This document shows positions 24,944-35,602 of a stretch of DNA of 64,000 nt, piece after piece. The notes under the pieces were generated by a model. It was not told the DNA's origin and did no database searches. It saw nothing but the letters and a program-made list of their open reading frames with translations. The stretch is from Elymus sibiricus (taxonomy: Eukaryota; Streptophyta; Magnoliopsida; Poales; Poaceae). Location of the stretch: assembly GCA_039707655.1 (NCBI GenBank), contig CM077665.1:312356486-312420485 (forward strand), given 5' to 3'. The position numbers and the translations under genes are program-made. Each line of letters starts with the position of its first letter. The stretch's first letter is position 1.

Positions 24944-26207
24944 ATGCTCATACGTGCACAAGTGATAGTCACCAAAAACACCCACAAGCTCTTCCACAAA
25001 AGTCTGTCAAAGCCAAATATTCAAAATCGGTGCAACCAACACTTTCCACTCGGTGCCACCGATTCCCATACTCAGACAGACATAAGCCAAACCGTACCTT
25101 TTCGGTGCAACCGATTCTGCTTCGGTGCCACCGAGTTTGGGTTGCCAACTTTCTGTTACGCAAATTCACAATATCGGTACCACCAAGATTGTTGGATCGG
25201 CATCACCGAGATTGGGCAATCTGACCGTTGGTCACCTTATCGGTGCAACCGAGTTTCATATATCGGTCTCACCGAGATTCGAAAGTTGCCACCTTTTGGT
25301 CACTTCGGTACCACCGAGATTAACACATCGGTGTCACCGAGTTGGTCATTTTGTGTGTAACGGTTGGATTTTTGGGGATGCCTATATATATACCCCTTCA
25401 CCACCACCCACTCGAAAGAGAAGCACTCAGAACTATTCCATACTTGCCCCATCCAGTTTTCTGAGAGAGAACCACCTACCCTTGTGTTGAGGTCAAGATC
25501 ATCCACTCCAACCATATGGATCTTGATTTCTAGCCTCCCCAAGTTGCTTTCCACCAAACCCATCTCTTCCACCAAGCCAAATCTATGAGAGAGTGATTGT
25601 GTGTTGAGGAGTCTATCATCTTGAAGCACAAGAGCAAGGAGTTCATCATCATTGCCGAACCTATTACCTTTTGGAGGGTGGTGCCTCCTAGATTGGTTAG
25701 GTGTCGCTTGGGAGCCTCCTACTTCGTGTTGTGGAGTTGAACCAAGAAGTTTGTACGGGCAAGGAGATTGCCTACTTCGTGAAGATCTACCCATAGTGAG
25801 GCTAGTCCTTCGTGGATGGAAGCCGTTATGGAATAGTCAAGGTTGCTACTTCGTGGACCCTTATGGGTGGAGCCCTCCGTGGACTCTCGCGACCGTTACC
25901 CTCCGTGGGTTGAAGACTCCATAAACGTGGACGTACGATAGCACCACCTATCGGAACCACGGGAAAAATCTTTGCGTCTCCTATTGCGTTTGATCTTCCT
26001 ATCTCAACTCTTTACTTCATGTGCAATGTCTTTACTTTCCGCTGCCATATTTGCTGACTTGCATATGTAGGGTATATTAGACTTGCTAGCCTTGCTAAAA
26101 CTGTTAAAATCTGCCAACCAATTAACATGGGAAAAGGTTAGGTTTTAAATTCCTGCTAGTAGTCTATTCACCCCCGCCCTTCTAGACACTCTTCTAGTTA
26201 TCCCTTA
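24944..26207 (+). repeat. Sirevirus LTR 3, 5'-truncated
   Basis: It matches LTR 1 from its base 281 onward (ATGCTCATACGTGCACAAGT). The first 280 bp are missing because a deletion joined the pol linker to the LTR through a short shared CAAA. It ends CCCTTA and is followed by the TSD GAAAC. Confidence 0.88.
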
Positions 26208-27649
26208 GAAACCACCTTAAAGTTATCCTTTCCGATCGATATATCCAAGAGTTCGTACTAAAATAATACCAAGTTATCCTTTCCAATCGATCTATCTAAG
26301 AGTTCGTACTAGAATAACACCATATGATACGCATCAACCAACTCTAATGTCACCTAGATACTCCAATGTCACCACAAGTATCCATGAGTTAATTATACGA
26401 TACGCATCAAACAAATTCAGATTCATAGTACTCAATCCAACACAAAGAACCTCAAAGAGTGCCCCAAGATTTCTATCCGAGAACAAGCCATGAAAACGTG
26501 CAATCAACCCCTATGCGTAGATCTCCAAGGTCACCGGAATCCGCAAGTTGACGCCATAACATATATCAAGTGAATCACTTGAATACCCCAATTTCACTAC
26601 GGGTATCCGCATGCAAGACATACATCAAGTGCTCTCAAATCCATAAAAGTATTCAATTCGATAATAACAAAATCACAAAGGGAAAACTCAATTCATCACA
26701 ACAAGGTAGAGAGGGGAAAACACCATATGATTCAACTATATTAACAAAGCCCGTGATACATCAAGATCGTGCCATCTCAAGAACACGAGAGAGAGAGAGA
26801 TTAAACACATAGCTACCGGTAAAAACCCTCATCCCCAAGGTGGATTACTCACACATTATCATGGTGAGAAAGAGAGAGATGTTGATGGAGAGGTGCAACC
26901 CCAAAGAGATGGAGGCGATGGCGGCCACGGCGCCGGCGACGGGCGGCGGCCCCTTGCCCCCTTTCTTCCTTGGTCTTGGTTCTGCAATGGAGGAGCCTCT
27001 CCCCTTCTTGGCGGTTGCCAAGGGAGAGGCAAATTCGTGGCTCTTGGTGGCTCTCCCGAAATTAGGGTTTTCTCTCCTTATATGTGCCTCTGTGATGCTC
27101 TATGGCCCTCCGATGGATGGACCCTTGATCCAATGGCTCTTGGGCACCTCTAGAACCTTCTTAGGGACTCCTCACATCCCTCTTGAGTCCTGAAAGTCAT
27201 GGCTTGGCCGAATACATCAGATATGGTAAGAGTTGGACTCAATCAGGTCATCAATTCTCGTAATCCCGTAATCATATATTTTCCTCCAGTAAAATGGGCT
27301 TACAGTTTGGAAGAATTTGGAGTCCAAAATCAATGCCATAAAATTCCCCACACTTTCCTAGTTTTAGCTTTTTTCCATTTGACGCCGTCTTCGGGGATCA
27401 AACTGATGATCTCTAAAAACTGTTTGTGGACAGATTTCAGGAAAGTAAGAGTCCTCCTCCAACAAGGCTCCTTTTGCGTTTTTCCGCCAATTTCCAATTA
27501 ATTCCTGCACATCAAAGTGTGAAACAAGAACTTGTGCACTTTTTCAACCATTAATAGGTTAGTCCCCATAAATCATAAGACCATAGTAAAAACATAGGCA
27601 AATATGACATGAATACTTCATAAATTATCAATACGTTGGAGACGTATCA
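26208..27649 (-). repeat. Element B 3' LTR, right segment
   Basis: It begins with the second GAAAC and continues the LTR exactly (CACCTTAAAGTTATCC). It carries an (AG)n run near 26787-26800 and a GC-rich block near 26915-26960, and ends TTGGAGACGTATCA at 27649, next to the PPT (CATCCCAAGCTTAATTCC). A 33-bp stretch (26991-27023) is absent from the partner LTR. Confidence 0.85.
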
Positions 27650-29612
27650 GCATCCCAAGCTTAATTCCTACTCGTCCTCGAGTAGGTAAATGATAAAAGA
27701 AATAATTTATGAAGTGTGAATGCTAGCATAGTGCATAAGTTTGATCAATGATAATTTCAACCACTTTTCCTAGCATCATAACATCAACTTTTTCTCATAA
27801 AAATCATCATGATAAAGTAGCAACCAATTCACATGTCATGGTTCAAACAATGAATTCTCTTAAAACTTAACAACCTATGTTCTTAGTCACCAAACAATTG
27901 CAATTCAACTTATTCTCAACAAAGTCTAAGTAAGAGCCCCACATACTCAATCATCATATAGTCTTCTATGATTCCTAGTACTCAAGGCATATTTTTAGAA
28001 CAAATGCCATCCATCGAACACAGAGAAAGATAGGGGCTTAATGTTTCACCTCCCAACTCATTTATCATAGAGATAATTGTCAACAATAATAATTCATGAT
28101 CAAATATATTTGACTGGCCATATGTGCCTAGATCTTTCCCCACCACATGATGCTTGTCAACTAGAGAATAATTGAGGTTGAAATGAGAATGCATACTATT
28201 GAAATATTTACTTGGGGTGCCTTGGGCATCCCCAAGCTTGAGCTTTTGTGTCTCGTTCAATCCTCTCATATCCCGGTTTCACCTATTCTCAAAAACTACA
28301 TCCACACAAGACTGTGAAAAGAACTCGTGAGATAGGTTAGTACACATAAGAATAAATCAACACTTCATGTACTGCCAAGACAAGTTGCACAATAATTTTC
28401 AAACATCATCTACTGTTTACTATCGTTTCCACAATTTATATCTACCAATATAGGCTATGGAAACTATATGATAAGTAGATAACAAAACTATGACAGCAAT
28501 CTGTCCAAACAGAACAGCCTGTAGAAATCTATTAAACCAGTGTACTTCTGTAACTAAACAAATTATGAAAATTTAGTAAATGCTAAAGAATTTATATGAA
28601 AATACTGTGTACAAATTTCAGAAACTTTCCACGTTCCAGTAAAATATGAAAATTCAAACACTACAGCAAAAGTTTCTGTTTTTACACAACACACATCAAA
28701 CATGCAATTCAAGCATCCTAAAGGCAATTCTTGGAACTTTTAATTGAAAAACAAGATTATAAATAACACCTAACATAAAACAACAAAATGAAATGACGAT
28801 CCAAGCAAAACACATATTATGTGACGAATAAAAATATAGCTCTAATTAAGATATACCGATAGTGTTGAAGACGAAAGAGGGGATGCCTTCCGGGGCATCC
28901 CCAAGCTTAGGTGCTTGAGTCTTCCATGGATATTACCTTGGGAGTGCCTTGGGCATCCCCAAGCTTAGGTTCTTGTCACTCCTTATTCTCCTCATATCGG
29001 TGTCTCACCCAAAACTTGAAAACTTCAATCACACAAAACTTAACGGAACTTCTTCAGAAGGGTTAGTGTAATAAAGATAAATCAATCACTTAGGCACTGT
29101 CAAGACAAGATTCATAATTGCTACCACATGATACCTACTGTATTCTATCATTCCCATAATTTATACCACTAAATATAAGCTATGGAAACACTAAAACAAG
29201 CAAACTATGCATGCAAAACATAATCTGTCAAAAACAGAACAGTCTGTAAAGATATGTAGTGTAACCATACTTCCCTGTCTCGAACAATTCTTAAAAATTA
29301 GGAAAACCTGAAAAATTTGTATATAAACACTGTGTAAAATTTTCAGATCATTATCACGCTCCAGTAAAAAATGAAAATTCTTTTACTGTAGTCAAAAGTT
29401 TTTGTTTTGGTTCAGCATCAATTCTACTCATCTTGTGAGTCATCCCAAAGGCTTTACTTGGCACTTTGTTGAAATAAAAGATACAAAACATGATTACTAC
29501 AGTATATTAATCATGTGAACACACAAAAACAGAAAGTAAAAGTGTTGGGTTGTCTCCCAACAAGCGCTTTTCTGTCAAGCCTTTTAGCTAGGCATGATGA
29601 TTTCAATGATGC

Positions 29613-30398
29613 TCACATAGGAATAATAATTGAAACATGCAAAAGAGCATAATGAATCTCATGACAAGCACATTTAAGTCTAACCCACTTCCTATGCATA
29701 GGGATTTTGTGAGCAAACAATTTATGGGAACAAGAATCAACTAGCATAGGAAGGCAAAACAAGCATAACTTCAAAACTTTGAACACATAGAGAGGAAACT
29801 TGATATTATTGCTATTCCTACAAGCATATGTTCCTCCCTCATAATAATTTTCAGTAGCATCATGAAGGAATTTCACAATATAACTATCACATAAATTATT
29901 CCTTTCATGACGCACAATCATAGAATTTTCATTACTCTCCACATAAGCAAATTCCTTTTCATCCATGGTAGTGGGAGCAAACTCAACAAAATAACTACCA
30001 TGAGACACTTGATTGACATAACCACATTCAATATTAAAATCATAATGACAAGTTTCATGGTTACTATCACTCTTTATAGCATACATGTCATCATCATAAT
30101 CATCATAGATAGGAGGCATGCCATCATCATCATAAATTTGCTCATCAAAACTTGGAGGACTAAAAATATCATCTTCATCAAACATAGCATACCCAAGCTT
30201 GTGGCTTTGCATATCATTAGCATCATGGATATTCAGTGAATTCATACTAGCAACATTGCAATCATGCTCATCATTCAAGGAATTCTCATTAAGTATTTTC
30301 ATAATTTCTTCCTCTACCAATTGAGCACAATTTTCCGACTCCTTATTTTCACGAAAGACATTATAAAGACGATACAAATGATGCAACCTAAGCTCCAT
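29613..30398 (-). CDS. Unknown ORF of element B
   Basis: This is the only coding region of element B: 261 residues if started at the Met shared with element A (MELRLHHLYRL); an extra 9 in-frame residues lie upstream, to 30425. It is very acidic in the middle (FDEDDIFSPPSFDE, YDDYDDDMYAIKSD). The C-terminal part has aromatic and Cys/His residues around ENYYEGGTYACRN, a hydrophobic LCLFCLPMLVDS stretch and a basic IPMHRKWVRLKC motif. I recognise no gag, protease or pol motif. The frame is open over its full length, as in A, although the rest of the element is non-coding, which suggests past selection on the protein. Its function is unknown. Confidence 0.7.
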   Translation of the reverse strand: MELRLHHLYRLYNVFRENKESENCAQLVEEEIMKILNENSLNDEHDCNVASMNSLNIHDANDMQSHKLGYAMFDEDDIFSPPSFDEQIYDDDGMPPIYDDYDDDMYAIKSDSNHETCHYDFNIECGYVNQVSHGSYFVEFAPTTMDEKEFAYVESNENSMIVRHERNNLCDSYIVKFLHDATENYYEGGTYACRNSNNIKFPLYVFKVLKLCLFCLPMLVDSCSHKLFAHKIPMHRKWVRLKCACHEIHYALLHVSIIIPM

Positions 30399-30495
30399 TC
30401 TTTGTAGTTTTCTTTTATAAAACAAAACTAGTGATAAAACAAGAAACTAAAAGATTTAATTGCAAGATCTAAAGATATACCTTCAAGCACTCACC

Positions 30496-30513
30496 TCCCC
30501 GGCAACGGCGCCA
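30496..30513 (-). other. Element B primer binding site (tRNA-Asp type)
   Basis: On the minus strand it reads TGGCGCCGTTGCCGGGGA, complementary to the 3' end of plant tRNA-Asp(GTC) plus CCA. It lies 10 bases inside the 5' LTR end at 30524, the right place for first-strand priming. Confidence 0.85.
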
Positions 30514-30523
30514 GAAAAGAGCT

Positions 30524-32441
30524 TGATGTCTACTACGCAAATTTATTCTTGTAGACTTTGTTGGGCCTCCAAGCGCAGAGTTTTGTAGGACAGTAGCAAT
30601 TTTCCCTCAAGTGGATGACCTAAGGTTTATCAATCCGTGGGAGGTGTAGGATGAAGATGGTCTCTCTCAAACAACCCTACAATCAAATACTAGAAATCTC
30701 TTGTGTCCCCAACACACCCAATACAATGGAAAATTGTATAGGTGCACTAGTTCGGCGAAGAGATGGTGATACAAGTGCAATATGGATGGTAGATATAGGT
30801 TTTTGTAATCTGAAAATATAAAAACAGCAAGGTAGCAAGTAACAAAAGTGAGCACAAATGGTATTGCAATGCTTGAAAACAAGGCCTAGGGTCCGTACTT
30901 TCGCTAATGCAATCTCTCAACAATGCTAATATAATTGGATCACATAACCATCCCTAAATGTGCAACGAAGAATCACTCCAAAGTTCTTATCTAGCGGAGA
31001 ACATAAGAAGAAAATGTTTGTAGGGTACGAAACCACCTTAAAGTTATCCTTTCCGATCGATCTATCCAAGAGTTCGTACTAAAATAACACCAAGTTATCC
31101 TTTCCAATCGATCTATCTAAGAGTTCGTACTAGAATAACACCATATGATACGCATCAACCAACTCTAATGTCACCTAGATACTCCAATGTCACCACAAGT
31201 ATCCATGAGTTAATTATACGATACGCATCAAACAATTTCAGATTCATAGTACTCAATCCAACACAAAGAACCTCAAAGAGTGCCCCAAGATTTCTATCCG
31301 AGAACAAGCCATGAAAACGTGCAATCAACCCCTATGCGTAGATCTCCAAGGTCACCGGAATCCGCAAGTTGACGCCATAACATATATCAAGTGAATCACT
31401 TGAATACCACAATGTCACTACCGGTATCCGCATGCAATACATACATCAAGTGCTCTCAAATCCATAAAGTATTCAATCCGATAATAACAAAATCACAAAG
31501 GGAAAACTCAATTCATCACAACAAGATAGAGAGGGGAAAACACCATATGATTCAACTATATTAACAAAGCCCGTGATACATCAAGATCGTGCCATCTCAA
31601 GAACACGAGAGAGAGAGAGAGAGAGAGATTAAACACATAGCTACCGATACAAACCCTCAGCCCCAAGGTGGACTACTCACACATTATCATGGTGAGAAAG
31701 AGAGAGTTGTTGATGGAGAGGTGCAGCCCCAAAGAGATGGAGGCGATGGCGGCCACGGCGCCGGCGACGGGCGGCGGCCCCTTGCACCCTTTCTTCCTTG
31801 GTCTTGGTGCTGCAATGGGAGAGGCAAATTCGTGGCTCTTGGTGGCTCTCCCGAAATTAGGGTTTTTCTCTCCTTATATGTGCCTCTGTGATGCTCTATG
31901 GCCCTCCGATGGATGGACCCTTGATCTAATGGCTCTTGGGCACCTCTAGAACCTTCTTAGGGACTCCTCACAGCCCTCATGAGTCCTGAAAGTCGTGGCT
32001 TGGCCGAATACATCAGATATGGTTAGAGTTGGACTCAATAAGGTCATCAATTCTCATAATCCCGTAATCAGATATTTTCCTCCAGTAAAACGGGCCTACA
32101 GTTTGGAAGAATTTGGAGTCCAGAATCAATGCCATAAAATTCCCCACACTTTCCTAGTTTTAGCTTTTTCCATTTGACGCCGTCTTCGGGGATCAAACTG
32201 ATGATCTCTAAAAACTGTTTGTGGACAGATTTCAGGAAAGTAAGAGTCCTCCAACAAGGCTCCTTTTGCATTTTTTTCGCCAATTTGCAATTAATTCCTG
32301 CACATCAAAGTGTGAAACAAGAACTTGTGCACTTTTGCAACCATTAATAGGTTAGTCCCAATAAATCATAAAACAATAGAAAAACATAGGCAAATATGAC
32401 ATGAATACTTCATAAATTATCGATACGTTGGAGACGTATCA
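30524..32441 (-). repeat. Element B 5' LTR
   Basis: It is 1918 bp and pairs with the interrupted left LTR, sharing TTTATTCTTGTAGACTTTGT. An (AG)n run lies near 31609-31628. The GC-rich block near 31740-31790 reads in an open frame on the plus strand, but that frame is simply LTR sequence. Confidence 0.87.
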
Positions 32442-34661
32442 CTCCATGAGCGGTCCAGGCACACAAAACAGATGTTTATTTGAATGTTTAGAGGTGGCAC
32501 ATGCAAATTTACTTTGAATGGCAGTGAAATACCATATATAGGTAGGTATGGTGGACTCTTATGGAAGAAACTTGGCTCAAGGATTTGGATGCGCAAGTAG
32601 TATCTCTACTTAGTACGAAGTATTGGCTAGCAAAAAGTTCTAAACAAGCACCACATGTTGGAGGATCCATAACAATATAACTTCTATGCAAATATACACA
32701 ACCATATCTCATTACGTTGTCTTGCTTGTCCAACTTCAACTAATTTGCTCAAGTTTGAAAATAATTAATGGGTATTCACAATCATAGATGATTTCCAAGA
32801 TAATATATTTGTATGTAAAAGTTCTCTTCCTTATACTAACCATTCACGAATTGCTTGTATAACCAATATTGTGATTGTCAAGATTCAAAAGATTTCACTT
32901 TCTAAACCCAATGTGAAGCTACTACTAGGCATGATATGAACATGTAATTTCACCTTCATGGTATTCAATTCATTCAACAATTTACTCATAGGATATAAGT
33001 GAAGCACAAGAGTAAATGACAAGCTACTCTCAAAAGATATAAGTGAAGATCAATAAGTAGTCAAGCAATTAAGTAGCTATGCGAGGACTCTCTCTCTCAA
33101 TAAAGATTTTCAGAACTGAGTATTTTATTCAAAAAACAAACTAAACAAAAATATAACTCCAAGAATATCACATATCATGTGGACAAATAAAAATTTAGGC
33201 TCAACATAGGCTAACCGATAATTGACGAAGAGAGGTGGGATGCGTAGCATCCCCAAGCTTAGATGCTTGAAACTTCTTGAAATATTTACTTGGGGTGCCT
33301 TTGGCATCCCCAAGCTTGAGCTTTTGTACCTCGTTCAATCCTCTCATATCCCGGTTTCATCTGTTCTCAAAAACTTCATCCACACAAAACTTGAAAAGAA
33401 CTCGTGAGATACGTTAGTACACATAAGAATAAATCAACACTTCATGTACTGCCAAGACAAGTTGCATAATAATTTCCAAACATTATCTACTGTATACTAT
33501 CATTTCCAAAATTTATATTTACCAATATAGGCTATGGAAACTATAGGATAAGTAGATAACAAAACCATGACAGCAATCTGTCCAAACAGAACAGTCTGCA
33601 GCAATTTATGAAAACAACGTACTTCTGTAACTCAAAAAATTATGAAAATTTAGGACATGCTAAAGAATTTATATGACAATACTTTGTAAAAATTTCAGAA
33701 ACTTTCCACGTTCCAGTAAAATATGAAAATTCAAACACTACAGAGAAAATTTCTGTTTTTACACAGCACACATCAAACATGCAATGCAAGCATCCTAAAG
33801 GCAATTTTTGGAAGTTTTTATTGAAAAACAAGATTATAAATAATACCTAACAGATAAAAACAGAATATAATGACGATCCAAGCAAAGCACATATTATGTG
33901 ACGAATAAAAATATAGCTCCAAGTAAGATGTACCGATAATGTTGAAGACGAAAGAGGGGATGCCTTCCGGGGCAACCCCAAGCTTGGACGCTTGGGTATT
34001 CCTTGGATATTACCTTGGGGGTGCCTTTGGAATCCCCAAGCTTAGGTTCTTGTCACTCCTTATTCTTCTCATATCGGTGTCTCACCCAAAACTTGAAAAC
34101 TTCAATCACACAAAACTTAACGGAACTTCGTGAGATGGGTTAGTATAATAAGTAAAGATCATTCACTTAGGTACTGTCAAGACAAGATTCATAATTGTTC
34201 TCACATAATACCTACTGTATTATACCATTCACATAATTTATATCACTGAATATAAGTTATGGGAACACTAAAACAAGTAAACTATGCATGCAAAACAGAA
34301 TCTTTCAAAAACAGAACAGTCTGTGAAGATCTATAGTGTAACCATACTTCCCTGTCTCTAAAAATTCTGAAAACTTAGGACAACCTGAAGAATTTGTATA
34401 TAAATACTGTGTATAAATTTCAAATCATTATCACCCTCCAATCAAAAACGAAAATTCCTGTACTGGAGTCAAAAGTTTATGTTTTGGTTTAGCATCAATT
34501 CTACTCATCTTGTGAGTCATCCCAAAGGCTTTACTTGGCACTTTATTGAAATAAAAGACACAAAACATGATTAATTCAGTAGATTAATCATCTGAACACA
34601 CAAAAACAGAAAGGAAAAGTGTTGGGTTTTCTCCCAACAAGCGCTTTTCTTTAATGCCTTT
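32442..34661 (-). repeat. Element A non-coding internal region with two diverged ~700-bp modules
   Basis: Two side-by-side modules (about 33125-33870 and 33880-34600) share the same landmarks in the same order: AATAAAAATNTAG, a pair of CCCCAAGCTT motifs, an ACTTGAAAA...CTT stretch, ACTGNCAAGACAAG, a CAGAACAGTCTG palindrome and ACNNTCCANTNAAA. Element B has the same pair at about 28200-28790 and 28800-29480; E and D have at least one. No ORF is present. The role is unknown; it may hold packaging or transport signals. Confidence 0.6.
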
Positions 34662-35477
34662 TTAGCTAGGCATGATGATTTCAATGATGCTAATATAAAA
34701 AGTAGTAACTGAAATATGCAAGAGAGCATCATGAATCTCATGACAAGCACATTTAAGTCTAACCCACTTCCTATGCATAGGGATTTTGTGAGAAAATAAT
34801 TTATGGGAATAAGAATCAACTAGCAAAGGAAGGCAAAATAAGCATAACTTTGAATCTTTCAACACATAGTGAGGAAACTTGATATCATTGCAATTCCTAC
34901 AAGCATATGTTCCTCCCTCATAATAATTTTCAGTAGCATTATGAAGGAATTTCACAATATAACTATCACATAAAGCATTCTTTTCATGGTGCACAAGCAT
35001 AGAATTTTCATTACTCTCCACATAAGCATATTCCTTCTCATTCATTGTAGTGGGAGCAAACTCAACAAAATAACTATCATGATACACTTGATTGATATAA
35101 CCACATTCAATATTAAAATCATGATGACAAGTTTCATGGCTACTATCACTCTTTATAGCATACATGTCATCATCATAATCATCATAGATAGGAGGCATGC
35201 CACCATCATAATAATTTTTCTCATCAAAACTTGGGGGACTAAAAATATCATCTTCATTGAACATAGCATCCCCAAGCTTGTGGCTTTGCATATCATTAGC
35301 ATCATGGATATTCAAAGAATTCATACTATCAACATTACAATCATGCTCATCATTCAATGAATTCTCATTAAGTATTTTCATAATTTCTTCCTCTACCAAT
35401 TGAGCACAATTTTCCGAATCCTTATTTTCACGAAAGACATTATGAAGACGATACAAATGATGCAACCTAAACTCCAT
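34662..35477 (-). CDS. Unknown ORF of element A
   Basis: It is 271 residues, colinear and highly similar to the element B ORF (start MEFRLHHLYRL, acidic centre YDDYDDDMYAIKSD, C-terminal IPMHRKWVRLKC), but the last ~20 residues differ (…ISIIEIIMPS). It sits between the primer-site end and the modular non-coding region, where gag-pol would normally lie. No known domain was recognised. It has no stop or frameshift, although the copies in A and B differ at many residues. Confidence 0.7.
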   Translation of the reverse strand: MEFRLHHLYRLHNVFRENKDSENCAQLVEEEIMKILNENSLNDEHDCNVDSMNSLNIHDANDMQSHKLGDAMFNEDDIFSPPSFDEKNYYDGGMPPIYDDYDDDMYAIKSDSSHETCHHDFNIECGYINQVYHDSYFVEFAPTTMNEKEYAYVESNENSMLVHHEKNALCDSYIVKFLHNATENYYEGGTYACRNCNDIKFPHYVLKDSKLCLFCLPLLVDSYSHKLFSHKIPMHRKWVRLKCACHEIHDALLHISVTTFYISIIEIIMPS

Positions 35478-35574
35478 TTTTTGTAGTTTTCTTTTATAAA
35501 AACCAAACTAGTGAAAAACAAGAAACTAAGAGATCTAATTGCAAGATCTAAAGATATACCTTCAAGCACTCACC

Positions 35575-35592
35575 TCCCCGGCAACGGCGCCA
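35575..35592 (-). other. Element A primer binding site (tRNA-Asp type)
   Basis: It has the same 18-mer as in element B, 10 bases inside the 5' LTR that starts at 35603. Confidence 0.85.
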
Positions 35593-35602
35593 GAAAAGAG
35601 CT

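Larger units (their letters stand above)
13439..26207 (+). mobile_element. Tandem Sirevirus (Copia): LTR-internal-LTR-partial internal-partial LTR
   Basis: The unit is framed by TSD GAAAC (13434-13438 and 26208-26212). It contains three LTRs (13439-14981, 21034-22573, and a 5'-truncated copy at 24944-26207), one complete internal domain and one internal domain cut off in pol. There are no target duplications around the middle LTR, so the whole array behaves as one insertion. Sirevirus features are the TGGTATCAGAGC primer site, an array of GGGGGAG tracts before the second LTR, and CGG...CCG palindromes in the LTRs. The last bases of the third LTR are CCCTTA instead of CCCTCA. Confidence 0.88.
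12930..32441 (-). mobile_element. Element B: non-autonomous gypsy element nested in A
   Basis: TSD CTCCA lies at 12925-12929 and 32442-32446. The 5' LTR is 30524-32441; the internal domain is 27650-30523; the 3' LTR is 12930-13438 plus 26208-27649, split by the tandem Sirevirus. The primer site and PPT are as in A. One ORF of unknown function is present (29613-30425). Compared with A, the internal domain lacks the stretch between the ATACTATTG sequence near 28200 and the AAATATTTACTTGG that follows it, so B is a close relative with a large internal deletion. Confidence 0.87.

Noticed and set aside
26840..27193. A possible small gene (Ala/Gly/Pro-rich frame), also at 31668-31949
   Set aside because: It is the LTR of element B, and the frame is altered between the two LTRs by a deletion.
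30496..30513. A tRNA-Asp-like 18-mer (also at 35575-35592) as a tRNA gene
   Set aside because: Only the 3' end of the tRNA is matched; it is the primer binding site next to the LTR.
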